Notes under the pieces: model-generated
The model's input: only the letters and a program-made list of their open reading frames with translations
What the model was told of the DNA's origin: nothing
The model's database searches: none
Assembly (NCBI GenBank): GCA_046154695.1
Contig: JBJXFI010000435.1
Coordinates: forward strand, 1-31,611
From: DALYLB01 sp046154695
GTDB taxonomy: Bacteria > Acidobacteriota > Blastocatellia > RBC074
Length of the DNA: 31,611 bases
Direction: 5' to 3'
Shown here: in pieces, positions 24,308-31,611 of the stretch
Numbering within the stretch: the first letter of the stretch is position 1
Layout: each line of letters begins with the position of its first letter
Program-made: the position numbers and the translations under genes

Positions 24308-25498
24308 ATGGATAAACTGCTCTCGTATCGCAAACAGTTTCCGATTGTCGAAAAGTCGATCTACCTGATCAACCACTCGCTCGGCGCGATGCCGGCGCGG
24401 GCCGCCGAGCGCATGGCGGAGTATGCCGAGGTGTGGGCGACGCGCGGGATCCGTGCGTGGGCGGAAGGGTGGTGGGAGATGCCGATCACGACGGGAGACA
24501 AGATCGCCCGGATCATCGGGGCCGAGCCGGGCTCGGTCGCGATGCATCAGAACGTATCGGTCTGTCAGTCGGTCATCCTCTCGTGCTTCGATCTGGCGGG
24601 AAAGCGGAACAAGATCGTCTATGAGGCGATGAATTTCCCCTCGGTGATGTACGTCTATGAGGCGCACGCCCGGGCGGCCGGCGCCGAGATCGTCGTCGTG
24701 CCGAGCGAGGACGGCGTGACGATCGACACCCAGCGAATGGTCGATGCGATCGACGATCGAACGCTGCTGGTACCCATTTCCCACGTCCTTTTCAAGAGCG
24801 CCTATATTCAGGACGTGAAACCGATCGTCGAGAAGGCGCACCGCGTGGGCGCGCTGGTCGTGCTCGACATCTATCAATCGGCCGGCACGGTCCCGTTCAG
24901 CGTCCGGGAGCTGGATGTCGATTTCGCGACGGGAGGATCGGTCAAATGGCTGTGCGGCGGGCCGGGCGCGGGCTATCTCTATGTGCGCCCCGAGTTGCGG
25001 GCGGCGCTGCGGCCGAAGGTCACGGGATGGATGGCCCACCGGTCGCCCTTCGCGTTCGAGCCCGGCGAGATCGATTACGCGGACGACATCCGCCGGTTTT
25101 TGCACGGCTCGCCGGCGATCCCCGCGCTCTATGCCGCCGAGAGCGGGTACGAGATCGTTCACGAAGTCGGCGTCGAGCGCATTCGCGAAAAATCCATGCG
25201 GCAGACGGCCCGGCTGATCGAGCTCGCCGACGCGCAGGGATGGAAGGTCCATTCCCCGCGCGATCCCGCCCGCCGGGGCGGCTCGGTCATTCTGGATGTT
25301 CCCCACGCGGGCGAGGTCGTTCGCGAGCTGGCGCAGCGCGACGTTCTCGTCGATTATCGCCCCGGCGCCGGCGTTCGCATCGGGCCCCATTTCTTCAACA
25401 CCGATGCCGAACTCGACGCCGTTGTGGCCGAGATCCGGAGCATCCTCGATACGAAGGCCTACGAAAAACATCAGGCCGCGGGCGGCGCCCGGTTCTAA
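24308..25498 (+). CDS. kynU: Kynureninase
   Basis: A 396-residue PLP enzyme cleaving kynurenine to anthranilate and alanine. Start ATG 24308 has AGGA 6 nt upstream; an earlier in-frame ATG would include the REP-like repeat. 'YLINHSLGAMP' near the N-terminus, 'VVLDIYQSAGTVPF' and the PLP-lysine motif 'GGSVKWLCGGPGAGYLYV' (K213) fit kynureninase and place it among class V aminotransferases. 'VDYRPGAGVRIGPHFFNTDA' is the usual C-terminal block. Its place directly after tryptophan dioxygenase supports the call over a cysteine-desulfurase-like relative. Confidence 0.92.
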   Translation: MDKLLSYRKQFPIVEKSIYLINHSLGAMPARAAERMAEYAEVWATRGIRAWAEGWWEMPITTGDKIARIIGAEPGSVAMHQNVSVCQSVILSCFDLAGKRNKIVYEAMNFPSVMYVYEAHARAAGAEIVVVPSEDGVTIDTQRMVDAIDDRTLLVPISHVLFKSAYIQDVKPIVEKAHRVGALVVLDIYQSAGTVPFSVRELDVDFATGGSVKWLCGGPGAGYLYVRPELRAALRPKVTGWMAHRSPFAFEPGEIDYADDIRRFLHGSPAIPALYAAESGYEIVHEVGVERIREKSMRQTARLIELADAQGWKVHSPRDPARRGGSVILDVPHAGEVVRELAQRDVLVDYRPGAGVRIGPHFFNTDAELDAVVAEIRSILDTKAYEKHQAAGGARF

Positions 25499-25512
25499 GC
25501 CGGTGAACCTTT

Positions 25513-25583
25513 GTTTGAAGTTCCGCCTTCAGGCGGTTTATTGTTTGGGGAGGACCGACCGCCCGAAGGCGGAACTCCAAACG
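25513..25583. repeat. REP-like inverted repeat, copy 5
   Basis: Left arm GTTTGAAGTTCC with CCGCC-TTCA-GGCGG; right arm with CCGCC-CGAA-GGCGG then GGAACTCC. It ends 7 nt before the strong ribosome site of the msrB gene. Confidence 0.85.
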
Positions 25584-25599
25584 ATTTCCAGGAGGAAGA

Positions 25600-26106
25600 A
25601 TGAAATTCGTCGTCATCGTTATTTTATGCCTGCTTGCCGGCGGCGCCTGTCTCGCGCAGGCGACGAAGTCCAAAGGGAAGGCGGACGGGAAAAAGGAGAA
25701 GAAGGTGATCGAAAAAGTCGTCAAGTCCAGCGAGGAGTGGGAGAAGATCCTCTCCCCCGCGCAATTCTACGTCCTTCGAAAGAAGGGAACCGAGCGCGCC
25801 TTCACGGGCGAATACTGGAACAATCACGCGGAGGGGACCTATCTCTGCGCCGCGTGCGGGTTGGAGCTCTTCGATTCGAAGCACAAGTTCGAATCCGGCA
25901 CGGGCTGGCCGAGTTACTGGCAGCCGATCGCCAGGGAGAATGTGGCGACCGAGGAGGACAACAGCCTCTTTATGAAACGGGTTGAAGTCCTGTGCGCCCG
26001 CTGCGGAAGCCACCTCGGGCATGTCTTCGACGACGGGCCGCGGCCGACCGGGCTGCGCTATTGCATCAACTCGGTCTCGCTCAAGTTCGAGAAGAAAGTG
26101 CCCTAA
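25600..26106 (+). CDS. msrB: Peptide-methionine (R)-S-oxide reductase, exported
   Basis: A 168-residue MsrB preceded by AGGAGG at 25590-25595. It reduces methionine-R-sulfoxide in proteins. A signal peptide (MKFVVIVILCLLAGGACLAQ) sends it to the periplasm. The structural zinc cysteines are C83/C86 ('CAACG') and C132/C135 ('CARCG'). The catalytic cysteine is C155 in 'GLRYCINSVSLKF'. 'TGWPSYWQPI' and 'HLGHVFDDGP' are the other family blocks. It uses ordinary Cys, not Sec. Its stop overlaps the stop of the opposite-strand gene by 3 nt. Confidence 0.95.
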   Translation: MKFVVIVILCLLAGGACLAQATKSKGKADGKKEKKVIEKVVKSSEEWEKILSPAQFYVLRKKGTERAFTGEYWNNHAEGTYLCAACGLELFDSKHKFESGTGWPSYWQPIARENVATEEDNSLFMKRVEVLCARCGSHLGHVFDDGPRPTGLRYCINSVSLKFEKKVP

Positions 26107-29100
26107 CGGATCTGGATGGTGACGGTGTTGGCGGCTTTTCCGTCGACGGTCATGATGACGTCGGCGAGGCCGCGTCCGGCCAGGGAGCGCGGCAGGCGGA
26201 TATTGGCCTGATCGAGGCCGACGAATCCCTCGGCCATGCCGGCGTAGAGGGTTTCGGCGGCGGTCCCGGCGATGGTCGTCGCCACGCCGGAGAGGCTGCC
26301 GCGGAAGCGGAATCCGGTGCCGTAGAGAAGGAGGAAGACCTGATCGCCGGCCGGTCCGAGGTCGATCGGAATGGGGACGAAGCGGCTTTGTGAAGGGTCG
26401 AACTGCGCAAGCGGTTCGAAGCGCTGCGAGCCGTCCTCCTTGACGCGCAGGGCGACGGCGGCGGCGACGCCCTGCCCGCTCGCGTTCGCGGTGAAGAGGC
26501 CGGGCGAGACGGTCGCGATATCGACGATTCCCGTTGAAATCGCGCCATCGCCGCTGGTGACGAGAAGAGTCGCGGGGCCGCTCACGGTCCCCGCCGGGAC
26601 CTGAAGGTTGATCTGCGTCGGCGCGACGAAAAAGAGCGGCGCCGTTCGTTCGGTATTGGCGCTGTCGCGGATCTTTACCGTCGTGCCCAGCAGGCTGTTT
26701 GGCAGCGGCATGCCGGACGCGATCTGGATTCCCGTCGCCAGCCGGTCGCCGAACGCGGCTCCGATCGACTCGCTGGCCATCTCGACGCCCAGAAAGCTCG
26801 CCGCCGAGACCGCAACCACCGGCGGCGGAACGAACTTCCGCTTGAGAAGCCGTATGCGGTTGTTTCCGGTGTCCGTCACCAGCATATCCCCGCCCGGAAT
26901 GGTGATGATATTGGTCGTGACCTGAATGTCGTTGTTGGTCGTCCCCGGATTGGGGAGGCTGAGGCGCGCCTGCGTTCCCGGACCCTCATCGCCGGAAAAG
27001 CCCGGCGCCTGCTGGCCCGCGACGATGCCGGGGGTGCCCGGATAATTGTCGGGCGAGTCCAATTCCATGACCTGGCTTGTCGCCGAGTTCGTAAAAAAGA
27101 TCTTCCCCGTATTGTCGATCGTGAGATCGCGCGGGCGCGAAACGCCGCGCGAGGCGTCGGCGAGGATCGAGAAGGCCGTTCCGCTGGCGGCGTTCTGGCG
27201 AATGATCCGGTTGTTCCGGGTGTCGGCGATGTGCAGCCGGCCCGCCGCGTCGAATGCGATTCCGGTCGGACTGCTCAACGCCAGCGCCGTTCCGTCCCCG
27301 TACGCCGTGCTGACCACGCCCGTCTGGGCGCCGATCCGCCGCACGCGGTTGTTGCCCTGATCGGCGATATAGAGATTTCCCAGCCGGTCGGTCGTGATGT
27401 CGGTCGGAAAGAAGGCCACGCGGTTCGCGGTCAGGCCGTCGCCGAGAATCTGCGGATTGGTCGGAGGCCGCACGCCTCCGATATCCTTGATGTGGCCCGG
27501 GGGAATGACGACCCGCGCCTCTCCGCCCTGCGGAAAGAAGACGACATCGCTGTTCGAGGTGTTCAGAAACCGGATCATTCCGCTTCGCCGGCCGGTGACC
27601 GAGGTCGGGGGGATTTTGATCAGCGCGCCCGCCTGCGAGTCGACGATGAGCACGCCCGTGGGCAGAACGTGCAGCCCCTGCGGCGAGAGAAAGACAGCCG
27701 TGGTGATTCGATCGTCGAGCTGCGGGTCTCCCTGATTTCGATTGAGCGTGACGATCTGGCCCGGCTGCACGACCGTCGCGAATGGCGTCGTCAGGAAGAG
27801 CGTCACCGGCGCCGAGGTCCGATTGACAAACCGCAGCCGGTTGTTGCCGGTGTCCGCGATGTAGAGGTTGCCCGAGGAATCGACCGCGACTCCGGTCGGC
27901 ACGAACAGTTCGGCGCTCGTCGCCTGCGTCCCGTCATACGGAGACGACAGCCCGCTTCCACAGATGGTATTGATCGACTGCTGGCCGACGGTCGTTCCCG
28001 CGATCGTCACGGGATTTCCGCTCAGATTGATGAATCGCACCCGTTTGAACCGGAAGTCGGGAAGATAGAGCCCCCTGGCATCGGCGGCCAGGGTCAGCGT
28101 CTTGTTGGCCGTGCTGTCGGGAATGCTCAAATAGGCCTGGATCGCGGGGCCGCCGTCGCCGCAGGTCGAGTTGTTGACCGTGTCGCAAACCTGCATGCTG
28201 CTGTTGCCCGCGATGATGCTCTTCACGCCGTTGGGCGTGATTCGGGCGACCTGCTGCGCGTTCCCCAGCGGGACGAGGGCGTCTCCGTTGGGCGCGGTCG
28301 TGATTCCCGTCGGAAATTCCAGACCGAGCGCAATCGATGAGATCGTCCCCGCCGCGTTGATCCGTCGCACGGCGCCGGGAACATCGCGCGCGTCTCCGCC
28401 GTCCGCGATCAGCAGATTGTTGTTCAGATCGAAGACGATTCCGATCGGCGTGACCATGCGGGCCCGGTTGGCCGGGCCGCCGTCCCCATTGCCGACCGAC
28501 GGGCTGCCGCCCCCGGCGACGACGGTCTGCATCCCCGCGCCGTCCAGCTTGAGCACCAGGCGGCCCGCGATGAAATGAAGCTCCTTTGTCGCCGGATGGA
28601 TGGCCAACGCGCGGAAATCGTTGAAGTTCGGCGACGCCACCGTCGTAATCGTGGCGGGCGCAATGCTCTTTCCCAGCACCATGATGGGCTGCGCGCCGGT
28701 ATTGATCACGCGCAATGCCGAGAAGGCCGGAATCGACAGATAGATCGCGTCGCCCTCGATCGCAAGGCCCGTGATCTCCGCAAGGTCCGCATCGTGCGGA
28801 TTGATGCCGTCGTTGGTCGATGCGCCGCCGCCTCCGATGAGATTGATCCCATTCGGCTGAATCGAGACGCCCGCCAGCGTCACCGGCGACGCTGTGAGAT
28901 TGACGAACCGGAGCAGGCTCGTTCCGTTCACCTCGTCGACCACATAAAACCCGCGCTCCCGCGGATCGAGGACGATCCCCGTCGGCAGGACCATCGGCGC
29001 CTGCCGCGCCGGCACATTCGATCCGAAACCGCCGCCGGCAATGGTCGAAATTGTCGTCTCGGTCACGGCTGTTTGCGCGCGCAGGCGGCGCTCTCCGCCC

Positions 29101-29222
29101 GCCCACGACACGCCGAGAAGAAGGAGAAGGGTGCAGCCAATCAAAACGGGTGTTCTATGCATTCGTGTGTGGATCAGAAGAGAGGAAACCTTTGCGTATG
29201 TGAACCTGGGACTGTTCATCAT
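26103..29222 (-). CDS. Large secreted NHL-repeat protein with TIGR03437-like C-terminal domain
   Basis: A 1,039-residue protein. Start at ATG 29222 (or 29219) has GGAG about 6 nt upstream; ATG 29162 (MHRTPVLIG) would begin right at the signal peptide but lacks a ribosome site. The hydrophobic segment 'TPVLIGCTLLLLLGVSWAGG' is the export signal. The body is many NHL-type repeats ('LYIADTGNNRLRFVNR', 'LYIADQGNNRVRRIG', 'LHIADTRNNRIIR', 'MLVTDTGNNRIRLLK') that should form one or more beta-propellers. Residues from about 805 ('VSAASFLGVEMASESIGAAFG', 'FVAPTQINLQVPAG', 'SPGLFTANASGQGVAAA', 'LYGTGFR') match my memory of the TIGR03437 domain of acidobacteria. Function is unknown; cell-surface binding is inference. 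Confidence 0.88.
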   Translation of the reverse strand: MMNSPRFTYAKVSSLLIHTRMHRTPVLIGCTLLLLLGVSWAGGERRLRAQTAVTETTISTIAGGGFGSNVPARQAPMVLPTGIVLDPRERGFYVVDEVNGTSLLRFVNLTASPVTLAGVSIQPNGINLIGGGGASTNDGINPHDADLAEITGLAIEGDAIYLSIPAFSALRVINTGAQPIMVLGKSIAPATITTVASPNFNDFRALAIHPATKELHFIAGRLVLKLDGAGMQTVVAGGGSPSVGNGDGGPANRARMVTPIGIVFDLNNNLLIADGGDARDVPGAVRRINAAGTISSIALGLEFPTGITTAPNGDALVPLGNAQQVARITPNGVKSIIAGNSSMQVCDTVNNSTCGDGGPAIQAYLSIPDSTANKTLTLAADARGLYLPDFRFKRVRFINLSGNPVTIAGTTVGQQSINTICGSGLSSPYDGTQATSAELFVPTGVAVDSSGNLYIADTGNNRLRFVNRTSAPVTLFLTTPFATVVQPGQIVTLNRNQGDPQLDDRITTAVFLSPQGLHVLPTGVLIVDSQAGALIKIPPTSVTGRRSGMIRFLNTSNSDVVFFPQGGEARVVIPPGHIKDIGGVRPPTNPQILGDGLTANRVAFFPTDITTDRLGNLYIADQGNNRVRRIGAQTGVVSTAYGDGTALALSSPTGIAFDAAGRLHIADTRNNRIIRQNAASGTAFSILADASRGVSRPRDLTIDNTGKIFFTNSATSQVMELDSPDNYPGTPGIVAGQQAPGFSGDEGPGTQARLSLPNPGTTNNDIQVTTNIITIPGGDMLVTDTGNNRIRLLKRKFVPPPVVAVSAASFLGVEMASESIGAAFGDRLATGIQIASGMPLPNSLLGTTVKIRDSANTERTAPLFFVAPTQINLQVPAGTVSGPATLLVTSGDGAISTGIVDIATVSPGLFTANASGQGVAAAVALRVKEDGSQRFEPLAQFDPSQSRFVPIPIDLGPAGDQVFLLLYGTGFRFRGSLSGVATTIAGTAAETLYAGMAEGFVGLDQANIRLPRSLAGRGLADVIMTVDGKAANTVTIQIR

Positions 29223-29225
29223 CAA

Positions 29226-29538
29226 CTGCTCCAGAGGGGATTACTTCGGCGATTCTCATTTGTCGGATGATTTTGGCGGAACGTCCCGCGCGTCAAGTAA
29301 GTTTCATCTTCGATGGTGATGTGGGGCGATGGATCGCGGTCGGAATTGTTGGCGCGAAAATCAACCAGCAGGACAACAGGCAGGGCATATCGAGGCCGTC
29401 GTCTAACTTCAGGCGCGCATTAGATCACTAAGCCCCGTGGCAAGTCAATGAAATGTAACTTATCGTTCGGGGCCCCTCCCTCGGCGCGGTATGCGGCACA
29501 AGCTGGACAGCTTGTGCCACTTTTCCAAGGAGAATGGT
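29226..29538. other. Intergenic region between divergent genes
   Basis: I see no gene in these 313 bases. The region should hold the promoters of both divergent genes, but no convincing -35/-10 pair stands out. Copy 3 of the GGCACAAGC palindrome lies at its right end. Confidence 0.5.
29495..29518. repeat. Palindromic repeat (GGCACAAGC family), copy 3
   Basis: GGCACAAGCTG and CAGCTTGTGCC pair perfectly over 11 bp around GA. It is followed by ACTTTTCCAAGGAG, ending about 8 nt before the ribosome site of the next gene, the same arrangement as copy 2. Confidence 0.8.
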
Positions 29539-30471
29539 ATGAAAATTGAAGCCGGATGGGCGCTTGCGCTCACCCTGACCGCATTGCTGGCCGCCGCTCC
29601 CATGCAGAGAGGGCGAAAGATCCTGGTGGCCCATCGCGGATCGTCGAGCTATGCGCCGGAGCATACGCTGGCGTCCTATCGCCTGGCCCTGGAGCAGAAG
29701 GCTGATTATGTGGAGCAGGATTTGCAGATCACCCGGGACGGGGTGCTGGTCTGCCTGCACGACCTGACGCTGGAGCGGACGACCAATGTCGAGGAGGTCT
29801 TCCCGGACCGCTTCCGCAACGATGTCAGCGGAGATCAGGCGCCGGGCGCCGCGCCCGCGAAGCACTGGTACGTGTCCGATTTCACCCTCAAGGAGATCCG
29901 GCAGCTCGACGCCGGATCGTGGTTCAACGAGAAGTTCAAGGGCGCGCGCGTCCCGACGTTTCAGGAGGCCATCGACCTCGTTCGCAACAAGGCCGGCCTC
30001 TACCCCGAGACCAAGGAGCCCGAGGTCTACGGCGCGCGGGGATTCGACATGGAGCGATTGCTGATCGCCGAGCTCAAAAAGAACCGCCTCGACAAGCCGG
30101 ATCCGAAGACGCCGCTTATCATTCAATCCTTCAGCCCCGAGAGCCTCCGCAAGCTCCGGCGCGAGCATAAGACGACGCTTCCCCTGACCTTTCTGATCAA
30201 CAGCGATCCGGGGAAGCAATGGCTGGACGCCGGGGGAATGCGGCGGATTCGGGAGTTCGCCGACGGCATCGGCCCGGCCAAGGGGCTGATCGATCGCGAA
30301 CCCGCGATCGTGAAATGGGCGCACGATGCGGGGTTGACCGTCACGCCCTACACCTTTCGGTCCAGTTCCACCGGCAAATTCAAGGATGTGCGCGAGGAGA
30401 TGCGCCACTTCCTCTATGAGTACGGGGTGGACGCCGTCTTCACCGATAATCCTGATATGTTTCCGCGATGA
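29539..30471 (+). CDS. Exported glycerophosphodiester phosphodiesterase
   Basis: A 310-residue GDPD-family enzyme that hydrolyses glycerophosphodiesters to glycerol-3-phosphate and an alcohol. ATG 29539 has AAGGAG 6 nt upstream. A short signal peptide ('GWALALTLTALLAAAPM') leads to the catalytic block 'LVAHRGSSSYAPEHTLASY' (H32), the metal ligands E59 and D61 in 'VEQDLQ', and H74 in 'CLHDLTLERTT'. 'LIIQSFSPESLRKL' and the C-terminal 'DAVFTDNPDMF' complete the family pattern. The length and export resemble GlpQ rather than cytoplasmic UgpQ. The gene ends 67 nt before the DUF1573 gene. Confidence 0.93.
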   Translation: MKIEAGWALALTLTALLAAAPMQRGRKILVAHRGSSSYAPEHTLASYRLALEQKADYVEQDLQITRDGVLVCLHDLTLERTTNVEEVFPDRFRNDVSGDQAPGAAPAKHWYVSDFTLKEIRQLDAGSWFNEKFKGARVPTFQEAIDLVRNKAGLYPETKEPEVYGARGFDMERLLIAELKKNRLDKPDPKTPLIIQSFSPESLRKLRREHKTTLPLTFLINSDPGKQWLDAGGMRRIREFADGIGPAKGLIDREPAIVKWAHDAGLTVTPYTFRSSSTGKFKDVREEMRHFLYEYGVDAVFTDNPDMFPR

Positions 30472-30475
30472 GACA

Positions 30476-30484
30476 TGGTAGACT
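30476..30484 (+). promoter_or_regulatory. Candidate extended -10 for the DUF1573 gene
   Basis: TGGTAGACT offers a TG plus a -10-like TAGACT (4 of 6 consensus) about 55 nt before ATG 30539. No clear -35 box is present. Co-transcription with the upstream diesterase gene is also possible. Confidence 0.3.
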
Positions 30485-30538
30485 GCGCCCGTTTCCTCGC
30501 CCCGCCCCGGAATTTTTACAGATAGGAGCCTTTGTGCA

Positions 30539-31588
30539 ATGAAAATCGGTAATCTTTTCGCTGGCTTCGCCGCCGTTCTGACGCTGGCGTTCTCGGCCTG
30601 GGCGCAAACCGGGAATGGTTCTCCCGCCGCGTCGAAGATCGTCATCGCGAAGGTCGAACACAGCATCGGCGAGATCCGGAAAGGCGAAACAGCCAGGCAC
30701 ACCTTCACGTTCCGAAACGAGGGCAAATCGGATCTCGAGATCCGGAGCGTCGCCCCGAGCTGAGGGTGCTCGGCAACCGACTTCACGAAAGTCGTTCCTC
30801 CTGGTCAGGAGGGCAAAATCACGCTCACGGTCAACACGGCAAGCTACAGCGGCGCCGTCACCAAGACGGCGGAGGTCTACACGAACGATCCGGCCAACGA
30901 GCGCTTCACGCTCATGCTCAACATGGTCATTGTCGGCGAAGAGGCGCCGAAGGGGCGGCAGGTGGGCCCATTCTTCGTCGGCCCGACCGATCAATGGCTG
31001 GGGCGGTCTCCGCTCGGCATGAGCTCGACGGGGCTGATCTCGGTCACGTCCGCGGGCGCCGAACCCATTCGCATCACGAACCTCGACGCGGGGGGCAGGG
31101 CGTTCTCGGTGGCGCTGCAGACGTTGGAGGAAGGGAGGCGGTACGGCGTCAGCTTCATCAGCTCCGCCGAATTGCCGCTCGGCGCGCACCGGCAGACCGT
31201 CAAACTGACGACCGACAGCAAACAGCATCCGGTCCTCGAACTCCTGCTGGAAGTCACCGTGCAGCCGTCCGTGACCTTCAGCCCGGCGAGCATCGTCTTT
31301 GAAAGCGTTCCCGTCTCCGATCCCGAACTGGAGATTTCGCTCGTGAGCAAGTTTCTCTGGGTCCGGCTCGGGCGCGGCATGGGGCTGGAGATCACCTCCG
31401 TCACCTCCGACCTTCCCTTCGTCAAGGTGAAGCAGGAATCGAATGACGGAAGCGGCCAGCAGATCGTCATGCGGGTCGGCTTCAGCGAGAAACCGCCCAA
31501 GGGCACGCACTCGGGCATCCTCAAAATTCAGACCAACAACCCGATGATGAAGGCCTTCGAGATTCCCATCACGGTCAAGGCGCAGTAA
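30539..31588 (+). CDS. DUF1573-like secreted protein with in-frame TGA at 30761-30763 (candidate selenoprotein)
   Basis: If TGA at 30761-30763 is read as Sec (residue 75), the product is 349 residues. AGGAG lies 10 nt before ATG 30539, and a signal peptide follows ('LFAGFAAVLTLAFSAWAQ'). 'GEIRKGETARHTFTFRNEGK' and 'SDLEIRSVAPS' are the usual DUF1573 start. The family then has Cys-Gly-Cys-Thr; here it reads TGA-Gly-Cys-Ser, followed without shift by 'KVVPPGQEGKITLTVNT' and 'VYTNDP', again DUF1573-like. The remaining 200 residues are beta-rich repeats of similar Ig-like type ('VKLTTDSKQHPVLELLLEV', 'ILKIQTNNP'). There is no ribosome site or start codon just after the TGA; the first in-frame ATG is 30914. 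A sequencing error in a TGC/TGT codon or a recent nonsense mutation are the alternatives. TGA is a true stop in many neighbouring genes. Confidence 0.78.
30764..30814 (+). promoter_or_regulatory. Candidate SECIS-like hairpins downstream of the in-frame TGA
   Basis: Two hairpins lie in tandem inside the coding sequence. The first pairs CGACTT (30778-30783) with AAGTCG (30789-30794) around a 5-nt loop, 20 nt after the TGA. The second pairs CCTCCT (30797-30802) with AGGAGG (30807-30812) around a GGTC loop; T796-G813 and G794-C814 could extend it, leaving T795 bulged. The GGUC loop equals that of E. coli fdhF SECIS, but it starts 39 nt after the TGA, farther than in E. coli (about 18). The first hairpin is at a usual distance but lacks a G at the loop start. 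Confidence 0.45.
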
Positions 31589-31611
31589 ATGAAATGGCGG
31601 AGGCACCAGAT

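Noticed and set aside
7863..25583. A CRISPR array formed by the recurring repeats
   Set aside because: The copies are thousands of bases apart, in both orientations, with no regular spacers and no cas genes.
30766..31302. A separate out-of-frame gene after the TGA of the DUF1573 gene
   Set aside because: This frame is Arg/Gly/His-rich without family resemblance, whereas the original frame continues the DUF1573 pattern to 31588.

Overview
The window is high-GC bacterial chromosome, most likely from an acidobacterium. The best taxonomic clue is a 1,039-residue NHL-repeat protein (26103-29222, minus strand) ending in a domain that looks like the TIGR03437 C-terminal region, a family best known from Solibacter-type acidobacteria. 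Many signal peptides, a Pnkp-type kinase domain, Ycf48-like propellers and dispersed REP-like repeats fit that assignment. TGA ends many genes here, so it is a normal stop codon. I saw no tRNA, rRNA, CRISPR array, transposase or phage gene.

Layout. (1) 2-4060, plus strand: a secreted coiled-coil protein (5' end outside the window), a secreted CsgG/FlgT-like protein, a third secreted protein and a membrane-anchored Ser/Thr kinase, probably one transcription unit. (2) 4074-7833, minus strand: threonine catabolism, with tdh and kbl directly abutting (stop TAA then ATG) followed by an M20 amidohydrolase. (3) 7863-9599: REP-like repeats around an exported N-acyl-D-amino-acid deacylase. (4) 9732-11821: a small zinc-ribbon membrane protein and a divergent FHA-membrane-trypsin protease. 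(5) 12059-14388: a PgpH-type HD phosphohydrolase coupled by a GTGA overlap to a stand-alone polynucleotide-kinase domain. (6) 15372-22196: an exopolysaccharide locus of the kind associated with exosortase XrtA (chain-length regulator, ExeA-like ATPase, BY-kinase, polyprenyl-phosphate sugar transferase, Wza-type exporter), preceded by a candidate promoter and a leader that can fold. (7) 22251-26106: a Ycf48-like propeller, tryptophan 2,3-dioxygenase, kynureninase and an exported MsrB. (8) 26103-31588: the NHL/TIGR03437 protein, an exported glycerophosphodiesterase and a DUF1573-like secreted protein.

The most notable observation is the last gene. Its reading frame is interrupted by a single TGA exactly where the DUF1573 family has the first cysteine of its conserved Cys-Gly-Cys motif. 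The frame stays open and family-like for 275 more codons, and two small hairpins follow the TGA, one with a GGUC apical loop like that of the E. coli fdhF SECIS. The simplest reading is a selenoprotein of 349 residues rather than a broken gene. Other points of interest are REP-like repeats whose stems show compensatory changes, a second palindromic repeat placed just upstream of two ribosome binding sites, and two candidate structured RNAs around 14,500 and 15,400.
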